Positions 28,015 to 38,012 of a stretch of 64,000 nt of DNA are shown one piece after another. A program made the position numbers and the translations under genes. The stretch is from Thermocoleostomius sinensis A174 (GTDB taxonomy: Bacteria; Cyanobacteriota; Cyanobacteriia; Elainellales; Elainellaceae), in contig NZ_CP113797.1 of the NCBI RefSeq assembly GCF_026802175.1, forward strand, positions 62,001 through 126,000. The letters are read 5' to 3'. A model generated the notes under the pieces. It did not search any database and had not been told where the DNA came from. It saw nothing but the letters and a program-made list of their open reading frames with translations. The stretch's first letter is position 1; each line of letters starts with the position of its first letter.

Positions 28015-28752
28015 GTGCAAATCACAACGCGCAATCTGGGGTTAACCGTAGACGATAGCCTCATGCGAGTGTATGTCGCGGCTCCCAAGCCCGAAGGAAC
28101 ATACCCCGGCATTTTGTACTATTCGGACATTTACCAACTAGGACGCCCTATTACCCGCTTGGCCGATCGGTTGGCTGGCTATGGCTATGTGGTAGCTGCT
28201 CCGGAGATTTTTCATCGACTTGAACCGATCGGCACGGTGATTGAACCGAATGACTTAGGGCGCTTACGTGGCAATGATGCGGCCCGTCGAACTGAGATTG
28301 CTGCCTATGATGCCGATGCGCGAGCCGTGCTGGATTGGTTGAAGCAAGACCCCAACGTCAGTCCTGCCAAATTGGGTACGATGGGATTCTGCATTGGCGG
28401 GCATTTGGCCTGTCGGGCGGCGTTGCAACCCGATGTGCAGGCAGCGGTGTGTTGCTATCCTACTGGCATTCACAGCGGCAAACTGGGGCGCGATCCGGCG
28501 GACACCTTGCCACGCATAAGTGAGATTCATGGGGAGGTGCTGTTGATTTTTGGCACGCTTGATCCGCATGTACCTGCTGCTGGACGACAAACGATCGTAG
28601 AAACGTTGCAAACAACAGGTGTTTCGCATCACGTGCTCCTTTACGACGCCGATCATACCTTCATGCGTGATGACGGCCCTCGGTTTGATCCGGTTGCGAC
28701 CGATTGCGCTTGGGACGAAATTATTGAGTTTTTCAACCGCACGCTGGCTTAG
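28015..28752 (+). CDS. Dienelactone hydrolase family protein
   Basis: 245-residue alpha/beta hydrolase. The catalytic triad of the family is visible: nucleophile Cys126 in GFCIGGHLA, Asp183 in GTLDPHVP, His214 in DADHTFMRDDGPRF. N-terminal motifs are YYSDIYQL and RLAGYGYVVAAPEIF. The start is the GTG at 28015, with AGGAG 8 bases upstream; a TTG at 27982 would lack this site. The true substrate is unknown, since most bacterial members do not act on dienelactone. An MFS transporter gene follows after 133 bases and could be related, but nothing proves it. Confidence 0.9.
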   Translation: MQITTRNLGLTVDDSLMRVYVAAPKPEGTYPGILYYSDIYQLGRPITRLADRLAGYGYVVAAPEIFHRLEPIGTVIEPNDLGRLRGNDAARRTEIAAYDADARAVLDWLKQDPNVSPAKLGTMGFCIGGHLACRAALQPDVQAAVCCYPTGIHSGKLGRDPADTLPRISEIHGEVLLIFGTLDPHVPAAGRQTIVETLQTTGVSHHVLLYDADHTFMRDDGPRFDPVATDCAWDEIIEFFNRTLA

Positions 28753-28794
28753 CTCTCGACAGAAAGGACTCGTATCGGTAAGCTTGGGGCAAAC

Positions 28795-28818
28795 GAAAAA
28801 GGAAAAAGGAAAAAGGGG
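28795..28818. repeat. GAAAAAG heptamer tandem repeat
   Basis: Three heptamer units of GAAAAAG in the gap before the MFS gene. It is of the short tandem repeat class frequent in cyanobacteria and purine-rich on the plus strand. Confidence 0.75.
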
Positions 28819-28885
28819 AACGATTGTGGTGGAACCCTTTCTCATTTTTCCAACTTCTTGTCCTTTCGTGAGTCCGATCGCCCGC

Positions 28886-30319
28886 ATGAGTGATTCTTCT
28901 TTGCCTACCGTGCCGCAACGCGAAAAGCTCAATCTCTTCACGAAGTTGTCCTATGGTGTCGGAGATTTTGGATCGGCCGTGGCATCCAATGTTTTGATCT
29001 TTTTTCAACTGATTTTTCTGACGAATGTAGCTGGACTCAGTCCGGTGTTGGCCGGCAGCATTCGCACCATTGCGGGCATTTGGGATGCAGTGAATGACCC
29101 GATGGTGGGCGTCCTCAGCGATCGAACCCGAACCCGTTGGGGGCGACGATATCCCTGGATGTTTTTGGGCGCGCTGCCGCTGGGAATTTTCTTTGTGTTG
29201 CAATGGGTAGTGCCACAGTTCAGTGCCGATCCAGGGCGGCAAGAAATCAGCCTGTTCTGGTTCTATGTCATCATCAGCATTTTCTATAACATCGCCTTCA
29301 CCGCCGTTAACTTGCCCTACACCGCCCTCACCCCTGAACTGACCCAAGACTATGACGAGCGCACAACTCTAAACCAATATCGCTTTACCTTTTCCCTAAC
29401 TGGGGCGGTGCTGTCTTTGGTGTTTGCGCAAATTATTTTTTCAACGATCGACAATCCAACTCAGCAATATCTCTGGATTAGCGGTATTTGTGCCATCTTC
29501 TGCGTCATTCCCCCTTATCTCTGCATTTGGGGAACCCGACGTCGGGCGGCTCAGTTTCAAGCGCAAGTGGCTCTGGATGATGAAACGGCTCCGTCGCTAT
29601 CGATCGCCCAACAGATTCGAATTGCCTTCAGCAATCGCCCGTTTCTGTGCGTGATTGGCATTTATCTATTTTCTTGGCTAGCCCTGCAAAATACGGCGTC
29701 GATTATTCCTTATTACGTGTCCAACTGGATGGGGCTGCCCGCCCAACATTCAGCCCAAGTTGCTTTAGCGGTTCAAGGCAGTGCTGTATTGGTGCTGTGG
29801 TTTTGGAGTGCTGTCAGTCAACGGGTAGGCAAGCGCAGTACCTACTTTATGGGCATGGGCGTCTGGATTTTGGCTCAAATTGGGCTGATGTTTTTGCAGC
29901 CCGGTCAAGTTGGCTTGATGTATGGGCTGGCGATCGTAGCAGGCTTTGGTGTCTCGGTGGCATACCTAATTCCGTGGGCGATGTTGCCCGATGTGATTGA
30001 ACTTGATGAATTGCGAACCGGACAACGGCGAGAGGGAATTTTCTATAGTTTCATGGTATTTCTGCAAAAAATTGGGTTGGCGATCGGGCAACTGTTGATT
30101 GGCTTAGTGTTAGGAGCGGCTGGATTTGATGGTAGTGCTCAAACGCAACCGGAATCTGCCCTATTGGCCATTCGAGCGGCGATCGGACCACTACCTGCCC
30201 TGTTTTTGGTGTTTGGCATTGCGATCGCTTGTTTCTATCCGATCACCCGCGAAGTCTACGCCGAAATTTTGCTGAAACTAAATGAACGCCGTGCCGCCCG
30301 TGGATCGGAACATTCCTAG
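28886..30319 (+). CDS. MFS transporter, GPH (glycoside-pentoside-hexuronide:cation) family
   Basis: 477 residues, about 12 membrane segments. Motifs of the family: FTKLSYGVGDFGSAVASN at the N-terminus, NDPMVGVLSDRTRTRWGRRY after TM2 (the cytoplasmic loop signature), and PWAMLPDVIELDELRTGQRR in the C-half. It should be a cation-coupled sugar or glycoside importer in the inner membrane. The ATG at 28886 starts just before the conserved N-terminus; an in-frame open stretch upstream overlaps the hydrolase gene and is not credible. The specificity cannot be read from sequence. Confidence 0.9.
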   Translation: MSDSSLPTVPQREKLNLFTKLSYGVGDFGSAVASNVLIFFQLIFLTNVAGLSPVLAGSIRTIAGIWDAVNDPMVGVLSDRTRTRWGRRYPWMFLGALPLGIFFVLQWVVPQFSADPGRQEISLFWFYVIISIFYNIAFTAVNLPYTALTPELTQDYDERTTLNQYRFTFSLTGAVLSLVFAQIIFSTIDNPTQQYLWISGICAIFCVIPPYLCIWGTRRRAAQFQAQVALDDETAPSLSIAQQIRIAFSNRPFLCVIGIYLFSWLALQNTASIIPYYVSNWMGLPAQHSAQVALAVQGSAVLVLWFWSAVSQRVGKRSTYFMGMGVWILAQIGLMFLQPGQVGLMYGLAIVAGFGVSVAYLIPWAMLPDVIELDELRTGQRREGIFYSFMVFLQKIGLAIGQLLIGLVLGAAGFDGSAQTQPESALLAIRAAIGPLPALFLVFGIAIACFYPITREVYAEILLKLNERRAARGSEHS

Positions 30320-30544
30320 GAAAACGCAAAATTGGTTGATCATCTCGGAATAGCAATGCCATAAAAAAACAGAGGGCACGTCTTTGAGTACCCCCGTGTC
30401 AAATTCAGCCATCGTTTCATTATTTAGTTTTCAGCCATGAGATATGCAGCCATGAGGAGCTATACACGTCTAGAAAGGTCAAACATTGTAACAGAAGGAA
30501 GTGCGAGAAGAGTGCACTGGAAGAATAATACGAACTGAGTAAGC

Positions 30545-31702
30545 TTAGTAAGCAGTCGGTTGGGCTGTACCCAGTACTTCTAAACTGACGGGGGCAACCC
30601 CAGAGTGCACTAGCCCGATCGCCTCGGCAGCTGCGGTAGACACATCAATGACCCGATCGCCGTGGAACGGCCCCCGATCATTGATACGCACCACCACCGA
30701 CAGTCCATTGTCCATATTTGTAACTCGAACCTGCGTACCAAATGGCAAGGTGCGGTGGGCAGCCGTCAGGGCATTTTGATTAAAGACTTCACCACTGGCA
30801 CTGTAATTACCATCAAACCCCGGCCCATACCAGGAAGCCATGCCGCTAAAAGCAATTTCAAACGGGCCAATAGAAACACGAGTTTCCTGGGTTCGCGGAT
30901 CGCCAGAGATGCTCTGAATCGGTGGTGCATTGCCTAACTGCCGACGCAACAGATTGGTAATCTGAAGGGTGTCTTGTGCAAGGTCTTGCGTTGTGTTGGG
31001 GAGGATAGTTTCTGAGTCAATGCCAACTAACTCTTCATCCCCAATCTTGACCAAATAGCGCTGCTGTTGTGGCTCCCAGACAGCCGTAATGGTTTCAGCG
31101 TCTACGTTATCTCGATAGTACTGATTCAAACGCGCGGCGATCGCCGTTGCTCGCCAAACCGGAGAATTTGAATCAGCTTCAGCGTTTAGTGTCCCTGCCT
31201 GATCCGTCGAGCTTGGATTCGAGCGAGCGACGGGTACGTCAGTTGCAGAATTTTGGAGTGAGCGGTTTTGCACGCTGGCAACCTTGATTTCTGAGTCACT
31301 GATATTGCCCTCTGCCGCCTCTGACGAGGGAACAGCGGCTGATGTTGCATTAGAACCAAGGAACGTGAGGACCGGAATGTCACGGACATATAGCGTTACC
31401 GCTTGCCGTCCATCCATCTGATGGGAAACTAACTCAGTGATGGTTTCCTCAGCTTCAGATTGATCCTCCGATTGGTATTCACCCACCTTGACAGCTTCAG
31501 CCACTTGGGCGGCGTCTGGGTTAGAGGTAGATGAGGGCGAGGTGGATGCAACCTGGTCAGAAGGCGGCTCCTGTGAGGGAACTTGCGCCTCCGAAACCTC
31601 GTCGTTTGACCCAGGCTGATCCGCATAGCTCAGCGGGGCAATTCCCAAGGTCGTGACCAACAAAGTTGCGGCAGTAAAACCGCTCCAAAGTTTTTGATTC
31701 AT
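30545..31702 (-). CDS. rlpA: RlpA-family septal ring lytic transglycosylase-like protein
   Basis: 385 residues. A signal peptide (about 1-27, ending SYADQ) is followed by a long acidic Ser/Glu-rich spacer and a middle segment (about 170-265) of unclear fold. The C-terminal double-psi beta-barrel of RlpA (about 290-385) has GMASWYGPGFDGNYSASGE, AHRTLPFGTQVRVTN and RINDRGPFHGDRVIDVS, including the catalytic-type His-Asp residues. It probably acts in the periplasm on peptidoglycan. No SPOR domain is present, unlike E. coli RlpA. Confidence 0.9.
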   Translation of the reverse strand: MNQKLWSGFTAATLLVTTLGIAPLSYADQPGSNDEVSEAQVPSQEPPSDQVASTSPSSTSNPDAAQVAEAVKVGEYQSEDQSEAEETITELVSHQMDGRQAVTLYVRDIPVLTFLGSNATSAAVPSSEAAEGNISDSEIKVASVQNRSLQNSATDVPVARSNPSSTDQAGTLNAEADSNSPVWRATAIAARLNQYYRDNVDAETITAVWEPQQQRYLVKIGDEELVGIDSETILPNTTQDLAQDTLQITNLLRRQLGNAPPIQSISGDPRTQETRVSIGPFEIAFSGMASWYGPGFDGNYSASGEVFNQNALTAAHRTLPFGTQVRVTNMDNGLSVVVRINDRGPFHGDRVIDVSTAAAEAIGLVHSGVAPVSLEVLGTAQPTAY

Positions 31703-32260
31703 ACGTTCTTTTCAGAGTGTACTAGGAGAGAGAGCTAACCAAGGGCGATGAGAACGGACAACTGGACCGAATCGCCATAACGGTTAAAAGGGCTAACTCG
31801 TACTCGTTACGTGTTTACTCCTAATGGCTGAACTGCAACAGACTAGCATGAAGTTTTTGTCTTGGGGATCAGGGACAGCTTCAAAACTTGCACAACTTTA
31901 CACAAGCTTCATAACCTCGATCGAGCCAAGACCATTATCCTACAGGAGTTTTATTAAAATATTGAATTTTGTAACTTCATTAAAACTTCATATAAATTTC
32001 ATATTTCTCTGCCAAGTTTCATTGGGTTAACATCAGGCAGAATTAGAAGAAGAATTAGTTTTTCTAATCACTTGACTCATACCAACGGGGATCGCGATTG
32101 ATTTCACCCGGTGAACTTTCGCCAGTGAACAATGCCTGGATAGGGCTGAACAACCACGCTGAACAGTTAGACAATTTTCGGCTTCATCAGAGCCAAACTT
32201 ATGAAAAAGGCCCGATCGATCGGGCCTTTTATCACCGTAGAATCAATGAACTAATTAGTA
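31703..32260. other. Intergenic region with terminator
   Basis: About 560 bases without a gene. The left part is AT-rich and carries the promoter of the RlpA gene. The right part contains the strong palindromic terminator listed separately. Nothing else recognised. Confidence 0.5.
32204..32231 (-). terminator. Palindromic terminator after the SLH gene
   Basis: A perfect palindrome, GGCCCGATCGATCGGGCC (32209-32226), is flanked by AAAAA on the left and TTTT on the right. It lies 30 bases past the minus-strand stop, and the U-run forms on that strand. The shape would also work on the plus strand. Confidence 0.85.
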
Positions 32261-33472
32261 TTAATTTGAACCAACGGCTGGCGGCGAAACAGAACAATTG
32301 AACATTCGCAGAGTGGCAGCAGCAGCATAATTTCGTAAGGTAGGTGCATCAGGTGCAAAGGCGGTGCCTCGATCATTTACCGGCGTGGCGATGCCACAGT
32401 AGGCAGACATTTGCGTAATTAACGACTCTGCCCAGTGACCGCTGGTGTCCGAGAAGGGGATGGGTTGCTGGGAGGGTTGTAGATCAATCGATGCTCCTTG
32501 CTGAGCTTTGCTGTACTCGGCGGCTCGTCGTAGGACAGCAATCATTTCGGCTCGGGTGACGGGTTGAGTGGGGCGAAACGTCCCATCTTGATAGCCACTG
32601 ACAATGTTAGTATCGCGGGCAAACTGAATTTTGGCAGCGCTCCAACGAGATGCTTCTACATCGACATAGGGACTACTCGATGCGGTGGTAGGTAACACAA
32701 TGTTCAAGTTGGGAATACGGCTCAACGACTCCAGCACCATTGACACCAACTGTTCGCGAGTTAGGGTATCTTGGGGACGAAATGTATTGTCTTCAAAACC
32801 AGAAATAAACCCAGCATCGATCGCTTGCTGAATTTCGGGGCCGTATACATCAAACGCAATGTCACCAACGGTGTAAACCAAAGCTGGAGGTAGCACAATC
32901 GACTCTGGCACAATGCCCTCGTAGGTGACGTAGACATGCCCCAACACACGATCGTTCAGCGTGCGCTTGGTAAATCGCCAACCGGGGTTTAAATTGATAC
33001 GCGCAAACCCGTTTGTGAGGCCATTGGTTCGTCCAACTTCGATATCTGGAGCATCCCGATTCGCCGGATCATTCAACGAAGCAACGAGTACGAGATCGTT
33101 ACTGCGTTGCTCAATGCGAAATTGGTAGTGGAGAGCCAGATCTTGTCCATTAATGCGAAGCGAGTAACCATTCGCATCGGTGCTGCGTCCACAGATGCCT
33201 GTAAAATCAAAGCTCAGCATGAGTGGATCAACCACCGTTGGATTGCTGCCAGATTCAGTCCAGCAGGGACGATCGTCGGAAATTTGCTCCAAAATTAATA
33301 ACTGGCGTTCATTGCTGTTTCCTACCGGAGCCGCTACGGCAATAAATCGCGTTTGTTCAACCTCAGATTGCCCAAAACCACCAACTGCCCACGCTGAGTG
33401 GGTCACAAACAGGGTTGTGAGGGCAGCAGAGCAGGCTGCGAAGATTGTCTTTGTTCGGGTGCCAAGTCTCAT
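32261..33472 (-). CDS. DUF3747 and S-layer-homology domain surface protein
   Basis: 403 residues. A signal peptide (about 1-29, ending HSAWA) precedes a DUF3747 domain (about 30-190, opening FGQSEVEQTRFIAVAAPVG). Then come three SLH repeats (AIDAGFISGFEDNTFRPQDT; YVDVEASRWSAAKIQFA with DGTFRPTQPVTRAEM; FSDTSGHWAESLITQM). SLH repeats normally bind secondary cell-wall polymer or peptidoglycan, so the protein should be exported and wall-attached. DUF3747 is found mostly in cyanobacteria and has no known function. The gene has its own strong terminator. Confidence 0.9.
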   Translation of the reverse strand: MRLGTRTKTIFAACSAALTTLFVTHSAWAVGGFGQSEVEQTRFIAVAAPVGNSNERQLLILEQISDDRPCWTESGSNPTVVDPLMLSFDFTGICGRSTDANGYSLRINGQDLALHYQFRIEQRSNDLVLVASLNDPANRDAPDIEVGRTNGLTNGFARINLNPGWRFTKRTLNDRVLGHVYVTYEGIVPESIVLPPALVYTVGDIAFDVYGPEIQQAIDAGFISGFEDNTFRPQDTLTREQLVSMVLESLSRIPNLNIVLPTTASSSPYVDVEASRWSAAKIQFARDTNIVSGYQDGTFRPTQPVTRAEMIAVLRRAAEYSKAQQGASIDLQPSQQPIPFSDTSGHWAESLITQMSAYCGIATPVNDRGTAFAPDAPTLRNYAAAATLRMFNCSVSPPAVGSN

Positions 33473-34300
33473 AGCGTCAACCTGTTACGCTGTACAGTCG
33501 AAACGTCACAAACACACTAGGAATAAATCGTTGCGGCTGTACAAGATAACAAATTTTGAGGGCAAATACCGTGAAGATTCAGAAAACTATATCGATTAAT
33601 GTGGGTAGTGTGGGCAACTACGATTTCTATTCTCTACGCTGTAAAAAGTGAGTCACTAGAAACATCGCAATTCAACGATTCAGTTCGCTCTTTAAAAGCA
33701 TTTCTACTAACTCACCATTCACCAATTCGTACAATCTATCTGTACGTCGTCATAGTTCAGGTACGCTTCTAGCGTCATGATTTTTGATGCGCTCGTCATG
33801 GCAGCTAGACCTGTCCAAATCACTGAGTGAGTGGAAAGCTCAAAGATCTTCGACCCTATCAATTTTCTTGGGCGTTCCAAACGAACCATTGGTTGACTAG
33901 CAACTATGAAATTGACGAAAATTGAATGAATTTCGCCAATCAGTCGCTTTGCCGATCAAGGGAGATCGCTTCTATACTGAAACCAAAGTTGTGCAACAAT
34001 CAGATTGAGGCTAGGATTGGAGCGATTGAGCAGATTGTCAGCAAGCAAAGTGTTCGCACTGAGAATCTTGAATGCAAAGGAAAAGATCTGCCTCCGGAGG
34101 CGAAATCTATAAAAGCGGTAGAGAGCACCCTAGAGGCTTTGAAAGTTATCACGTCCTAATGCTAGGCTACGTGTTTGTAAAGATGATGTAATGCAGGAAA
34201 CAACTTTAAACAAACTATAAAAATAACCGGAAAAAATGCAATAAATTCAAAATTCAACCCTTTGCTTTTACATTCTGATTCAGATTTCCTTCCCCTTGCT
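33473..34300. other. Intergenic region with one doubtful small ORF
   Basis: About 830 bases. A 77-codon plus-strand frame at 33926-34159 (SREIASILKPKLCNNQIEAR...) has no clear ribosome-binding site and no recognised relatives. It may be a relic or a chance frame. The right end should hold 3' sequence of the DUF1206 gene. No RNA gene seen. Confidence 0.35.
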
Positions 34301-35158
34301 TCAACGAACGCTGGCAATGCGGTGATATTTGGCATCGACGATCGAGTAAACGCTGTAGGCAATAAATCCAAAGGCCACAAACCCGAGAAGCCAACGTCCG
34401 AAGGGTTGCTCAGATAAAACAGCTAGTGCTTCACCGACCCCTTTGGCTTCGCTAGCATCAGAGTTTAGGGCTGCTTTAGCGAGAAAAACGCCCATTACCG
34501 AAAACACAATCCCACGAGACGTAATGCCAAACTTTCCCACCCAAGTAGTCCACTTCTTCTCCTTGGGAGTCATTTGCTGCCAATTTAATTCACTGCGGAA
34601 TTTTGCTTTGAAAGCATAATAAACCATATAGAGTCCAACGCCGATCGTCAGCAGCCCAGCCAGCCCCACCAACCATTGTCCAAATGGTTGCAACAAGAAT
34701 CGTGCCGTCCAATCTTGTGTCGAACTCCCCCCACTGCTATGGGCTGCTCCCAAAATTAGTTTGATTGCCGTAAAAGCAAGACCTACATACACAACTCCAC
34801 TACCGGCATAGCCAAGCCGTTTGGCAATATCTTTGGCTTCAGGTTTTTGGTGTTGATTATCTGGATCAAAAATAGCTTGAACAAAGCGCCACAGGGCATA
34901 GCCAATCATCCCTAACGTGATAATTGCTAGTAAAAATTTTCCAAATGGTTGAGTAACAATGGTCTCTAGCGCTCCTTCGTTGTCTGTGGTTCTGCCTCCC
35001 ATTCCCAAGGCAACTTGGGCAGCCAAGAGTCCAACTGTGAAATACACAATTCCCTTCGCAACATAGCCAAACCGGGCAAGACGCTCAAACCAAGGGTGGG
35101 CGGTTGCTTGCTTAACGGGGGCTGTGAGGTGATCAGAAGGTAAATCAGGGCGTGACAT
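34301..35158 (-). CDS. DUF1206 membrane protein
   Basis: 285 residues made of three repeats of a two-helix unit, six membrane segments in all. Each unit begins with a similar phrase (ARFGYVAKGIVYFTVG; RLGYAGSGVVYVGLAF; KFGITSRGIVFSVMGV) and ends with QPFGxxLL (TQPFGKFLLAI, LQPFGQWLVGL, EQPFGRWLLGF). This is the DUF1206 pattern. It is an inner-membrane protein of unknown function. It is probably transcribed alone. Confidence 0.9.
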   Translation of the reverse strand: MSRPDLPSDHLTAPVKQATAHPWFERLARFGYVAKGIVYFTVGLLAAQVALGMGGRTTDNEGALETIVTQPFGKFLLAIITLGMIGYALWRFVQAIFDPDNQHQKPEAKDIAKRLGYAGSGVVYVGLAFTAIKLILGAAHSSGGSSTQDWTARFLLQPFGQWLVGLAGLLTIGVGLYMVYYAFKAKFRSELNWQQMTPKEKKWTTWVGKFGITSRGIVFSVMGVFLAKAALNSDASEAKGVGEALAVLSEQPFGRWLLGFVAFGFIAYSVYSIVDAKYHRIASVR

Positions 35159-35268
35159 GTTGTATTCAACCGTCTTTCAGGATTAGAGTGATTCCATTAA
35201 CTGCAATTTTTTCTGCCTATACATCTGTCTAATAGGAGAACTGCGAGGGAGTCTGTCCTGTGGTCGCT

Positions 35269-35312
35269 CTCACCCCCAATCCCCCTTCTATGGGGCGAGG
35301 GTTCGATCCGGC
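35269..35312 (+). repeat. Dispersed intergenic repeat, copy B
   Basis: CTCACCCCCAATCCCCCTTC, a GGGGCGAGGG middle, and GATCCGGC. It is a diverged member of the family at 27850, 44041, 44279 and 60383. Confidence 0.5.
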
Positions 35313-35367
35313 TTCCCTTCCTCCAAGTGAGTAGTAGGAGTTAGTTGTTTACTGAGCTACTAACCAA

Positions 35368-37779
35368 CTATGCTTGTCTGACGCCTAGGGATGGAATCGC
35401 CACTGGTTCAATATTCCAGAGGGCTTGGCTATTGGCTTGAATGATCCGATCGCAGGAGGTTTGCCCAATCCGCGCTGCGTTGAGAATCGACAGGCGAGTC
35501 CACCAGTCTTCGTCAGCATAGATGGCTGCAATTTGATCCTGGCAATCAACGTAGAATGGATAATCAGCCAACAGCAAATCATGGTCTTGTTCCAAGATGG
35601 CGTCAATTAATGGCTTGAAGGAATTGGACTGGGGGTCGGTAAAGTCGCCCATAGCGATGCGATCGATGACTCGTTGTAATTCGCGATGGTTTTGATAGAA
35701 ATGCCAGGGGTCATAGCCGCTGGATTGAAGCGCCACCACTTCATCAGCCGTGAGTCCAAATAGAAAGAAATTGCCTTCTCCCACCTGACGCTGCAAGAGT
35801 AAGCTAGTCGCATTGAGTGTGCCGATCGTCAGAGCACCATTCAACCCTAGGCTTAGGTGGCTCAAATCAATCTCGTCTGTGGTGGCAATGGCAATCTGTT
35901 CGATGAGATCAGTAGCAACATACAGCGTTTTCATCACCGCCAGTGGAGACTTCAAACAAACCACTTTTAGTTGATCGCGTAGATCTCGATCGTGATTGAT
36001 CACCTGTGCCACAGACTCAATTAACTGAGCCGTCAGCGTTGCCATGATGTTACTTGACTGACGGGTGCTATTAAAGACAAAAGTGCGTGGAGTAATGTCT
36101 AGGGTAGGATTCAGCTTTAGACGGTTGTACAACGTGATGATATAAAACACACTCAAAAGCTGTCGTTGGGATTCGCCAATGGGCTGTATTTGTACGTCAA
36201 GTAGCGCCTGTGGATTAATGGAGACTTGAGTAGCTTGCTGCACCCAATCGGCAACGGCGTGTTTGTGGGCTTGCTTAATCGATCGCCAAGCTTGGCAAAA
36301 GTCTGTCGAGTCCATCAATGCTTCCAGTTGGTGTAACGCTTGACACTGCCGAATCCACCGCTTGCCTAGATTTCGGGTAATGAGTTGAGACAACTGCGGA
36401 TTCAGCGCCAATAGCGATCGATGACAAATGCTGCGATCGTCTTGGTCTTTAAACCTATCAGGAAACAAGGCTTGCAACTCTGCTAGTCCTTCATGAAAGG
36501 CCTGATGAGTGCGAATCGTAATGGCTCCAGTGGTGGCATAGCTGCCCAATACGGCTAGATGCGGCAAGCGAACGGTATCGTCGTCATCAATCAGCGATAA
36601 GCGACGAATGCATTCATCATTTACTGAAAATTGCTGGCGAATATCTGCCAAAAATCGCTGATTTATTTCATAAATTAGTTCCAAGTGACGAGGCAATTGC
36701 TGCTGCAAGATTAGCTGATTCCAATCCCTTATTTCTTCTAGCGTAGATGGATCATAAGAGTAAGTAAATGTATTTTGAGTAATTCGCCAAGCTGTATCCC
36801 AATCAAGTCGATACTCATCCAAGAGTAGTCGCATGAGTTCAACAATGGCAATTGCCTGCGCTGCTCCATCGAGTTGCACTGTAAAAGCATTTGGCAAGGT
36901 TTCGATCGGTTGTTTTCGCTCTATACAATGCATTCGCAGCATATCCTGAAGCGAACAAGCCATTAAAAAATAGTGTTGCTGAAGCCGATCTAGGGTTAAT
37001 CGCTCCGATCGAGCACCAAGATCCACCGATTCAGTCCCCAAAGCAGCCCACAACCGCACGGTATTTACTGTATTGGTGCGATAGCCGGAAATAGGAGTAT
37101 CATAGGGCAGACCACGAATCACCCTTTCAGGAACCCATTGCACACAAAAGCGTCCCTGCTCATCAATACGGGATTCGGTATGTCCCCCAACTTTCACCTC
37201 TACTAATTGCTCCGGGCGTGAAATCTCCCAAGGATTTCCAGAACAATAGAGCCGCGTTCCTTGTCGATCCATCTGGCATTCAATCATAGGTTCTGTTTCG
37301 ACTTCATAGCGAATGCCGTAGCCTATCGCCGGAAATGCTAGACTTGTTAGGGCATCAAAATAATGGGTCAGCAAGTAACTAGATGCTTCTAGCTCTTTAC
37401 CCTGATCCAAAATCACATCATGTTTTAATAAGTCTTCTAAGCTCAGTCCAAGCTCATCAATCGCTTGACAAATTTGCTCTTGAATATCTAGGTTGATTAA
37501 GTAAGTTTCCAAAGCAGTTCTGGTCAATAGCCCAGAGGAAAGATAAACAAGACGCTTGATGTGGGGTTGGGTATAGGTTTGTGTTGTAGCCATCCATCCT
37601 GACAGCAATCGATCGCGCACGGTGTAAATTAAAGCGATGTAGTAATCATGGCTGGTGGCTGTTTCGGGCAATTTCCCGCGCAGATAAAATAGGTGATTCA
37701 TCAGTGATCGCTTCAACGCTTCAACGCTGACACTGGTGCGATCGTCTTCAATCCGGCTCTGATTCTGCTGGGTTTGCAT
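35368..37779 (-). CDS. Glycogen-phosphorylase homologue lacking catalytic residues (pseudoenzyme)
   Basis: 803 residues, collinear with alpha-glucan phosphorylases (about 800-850). Family framework is clear: IPAIGYGIRYE-like FPAIGYGIRYE, GNPWEISRPEQLVEV, AIAIVELMRLLLDE, LNGALTIGTLN, VGEGNFFLFGLTADEV. Active-site motifs are gone. The glycine-rich GNGGLGRLA segment reads KELEASSYL. NDTHP reads DGAAQ, with Ala307 at the His. TNGVTPRRW reads DDRSICHRS. KRxHEYKRQ reads QPIGESQRQ. EASGTGNMK, which holds the PLP lysine, reads DEIDLSHLS, with Ser643 at the Lys. It should not bind PLP or phosphorolyse glycogen. The intact length and framework argue against a decaying pseudogene. A glycogen-binding or regulatory role is inferred. 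Confidence 0.85.
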   Translation of the reverse strand: MQTQQNQSRIEDDRTSVSVEALKRSLMNHLFYLRGKLPETATSHDYYIALIYTVRDRLLSGWMATTQTYTQPHIKRLVYLSSGLLTRTALETYLINLDIQEQICQAIDELGLSLEDLLKHDVILDQGKELEASSYLLTHYFDALTSLAFPAIGYGIRYEVETEPMIECQMDRQGTRLYCSGNPWEISRPEQLVEVKVGGHTESRIDEQGRFCVQWVPERVIRGLPYDTPISGYRTNTVNTVRLWAALGTESVDLGARSERLTLDRLQQHYFLMACSLQDMLRMHCIERKQPIETLPNAFTVQLDGAAQAIAIVELMRLLLDEYRLDWDTAWRITQNTFTYSYDPSTLEEIRDWNQLILQQQLPRHLELIYEINQRFLADIRQQFSVNDECIRRLSLIDDDDTVRLPHLAVLGSYATTGAITIRTHQAFHEGLAELQALFPDRFKDQDDRSICHRSLLALNPQLSQLITRNLGKRWIRQCQALHQLEALMDSTDFCQAWRSIKQAHKHAVADWVQQATQVSINPQALLDVQIQPIGESQRQLLSVFYIITLYNRLKLNPTLDITPRTFVFNSTRQSSNIMATLTAQLIESVAQVINHDRDLRDQLKVVCLKSPLAVMKTLYVATDLIEQIAIATTDEIDLSHLSLGLNGALTIGTLNATSLLLQRQVGEGNFFLFGLTADEVVALQSSGYDPWHFYQNHRELQRVIDRIAMGDFTDPQSNSFKPLIDAILEQDHDLLLADYPFYVDCQDQIAAIYADEDWWTRLSILNAARIGQTSCDRIIQANSQALWNIEPVAIPSLGVRQA

Positions 37780-38012
37780 TGTTTGATTTAAGCTAATTTA
37801 ATAAAATGATCGAGAAAAGACAGCTTGATTTAATCTCTCCCATTTTCCCCGATCTACCCAGGTTTGATACTTATTTCTTGATATGTTTTCATACCTCTTC
37901 ACGCACTTGAGAAACCTGAAACCACGATTGATCAAGGAATCGGTTGAACTAGTGAAAAGAACATTACAATTATTAGCGTTCTATTAAGCGAGTATTCCTA
38001 AGTGAGTGACCA

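Noticed and set aside
28619-28885. Longer N-terminus for the MFS transporter
   Set aside because: The added 89 residues overlap the hydrolase gene in another frame and do not resemble the transporter family.
33926-34159. 77-codon plus-strand gene
   Set aside because: No ribosome-binding site, no recognised relatives, and it lies in a long gap between minus-strand genes. It is recorded only in the intergenic entry.
35299-35309. tRNA T-arm-like GGGTTCGATCC
   Set aside because: No acceptor, D or anticodon arm fits around it, and it falls inside a dispersed repeat copy.
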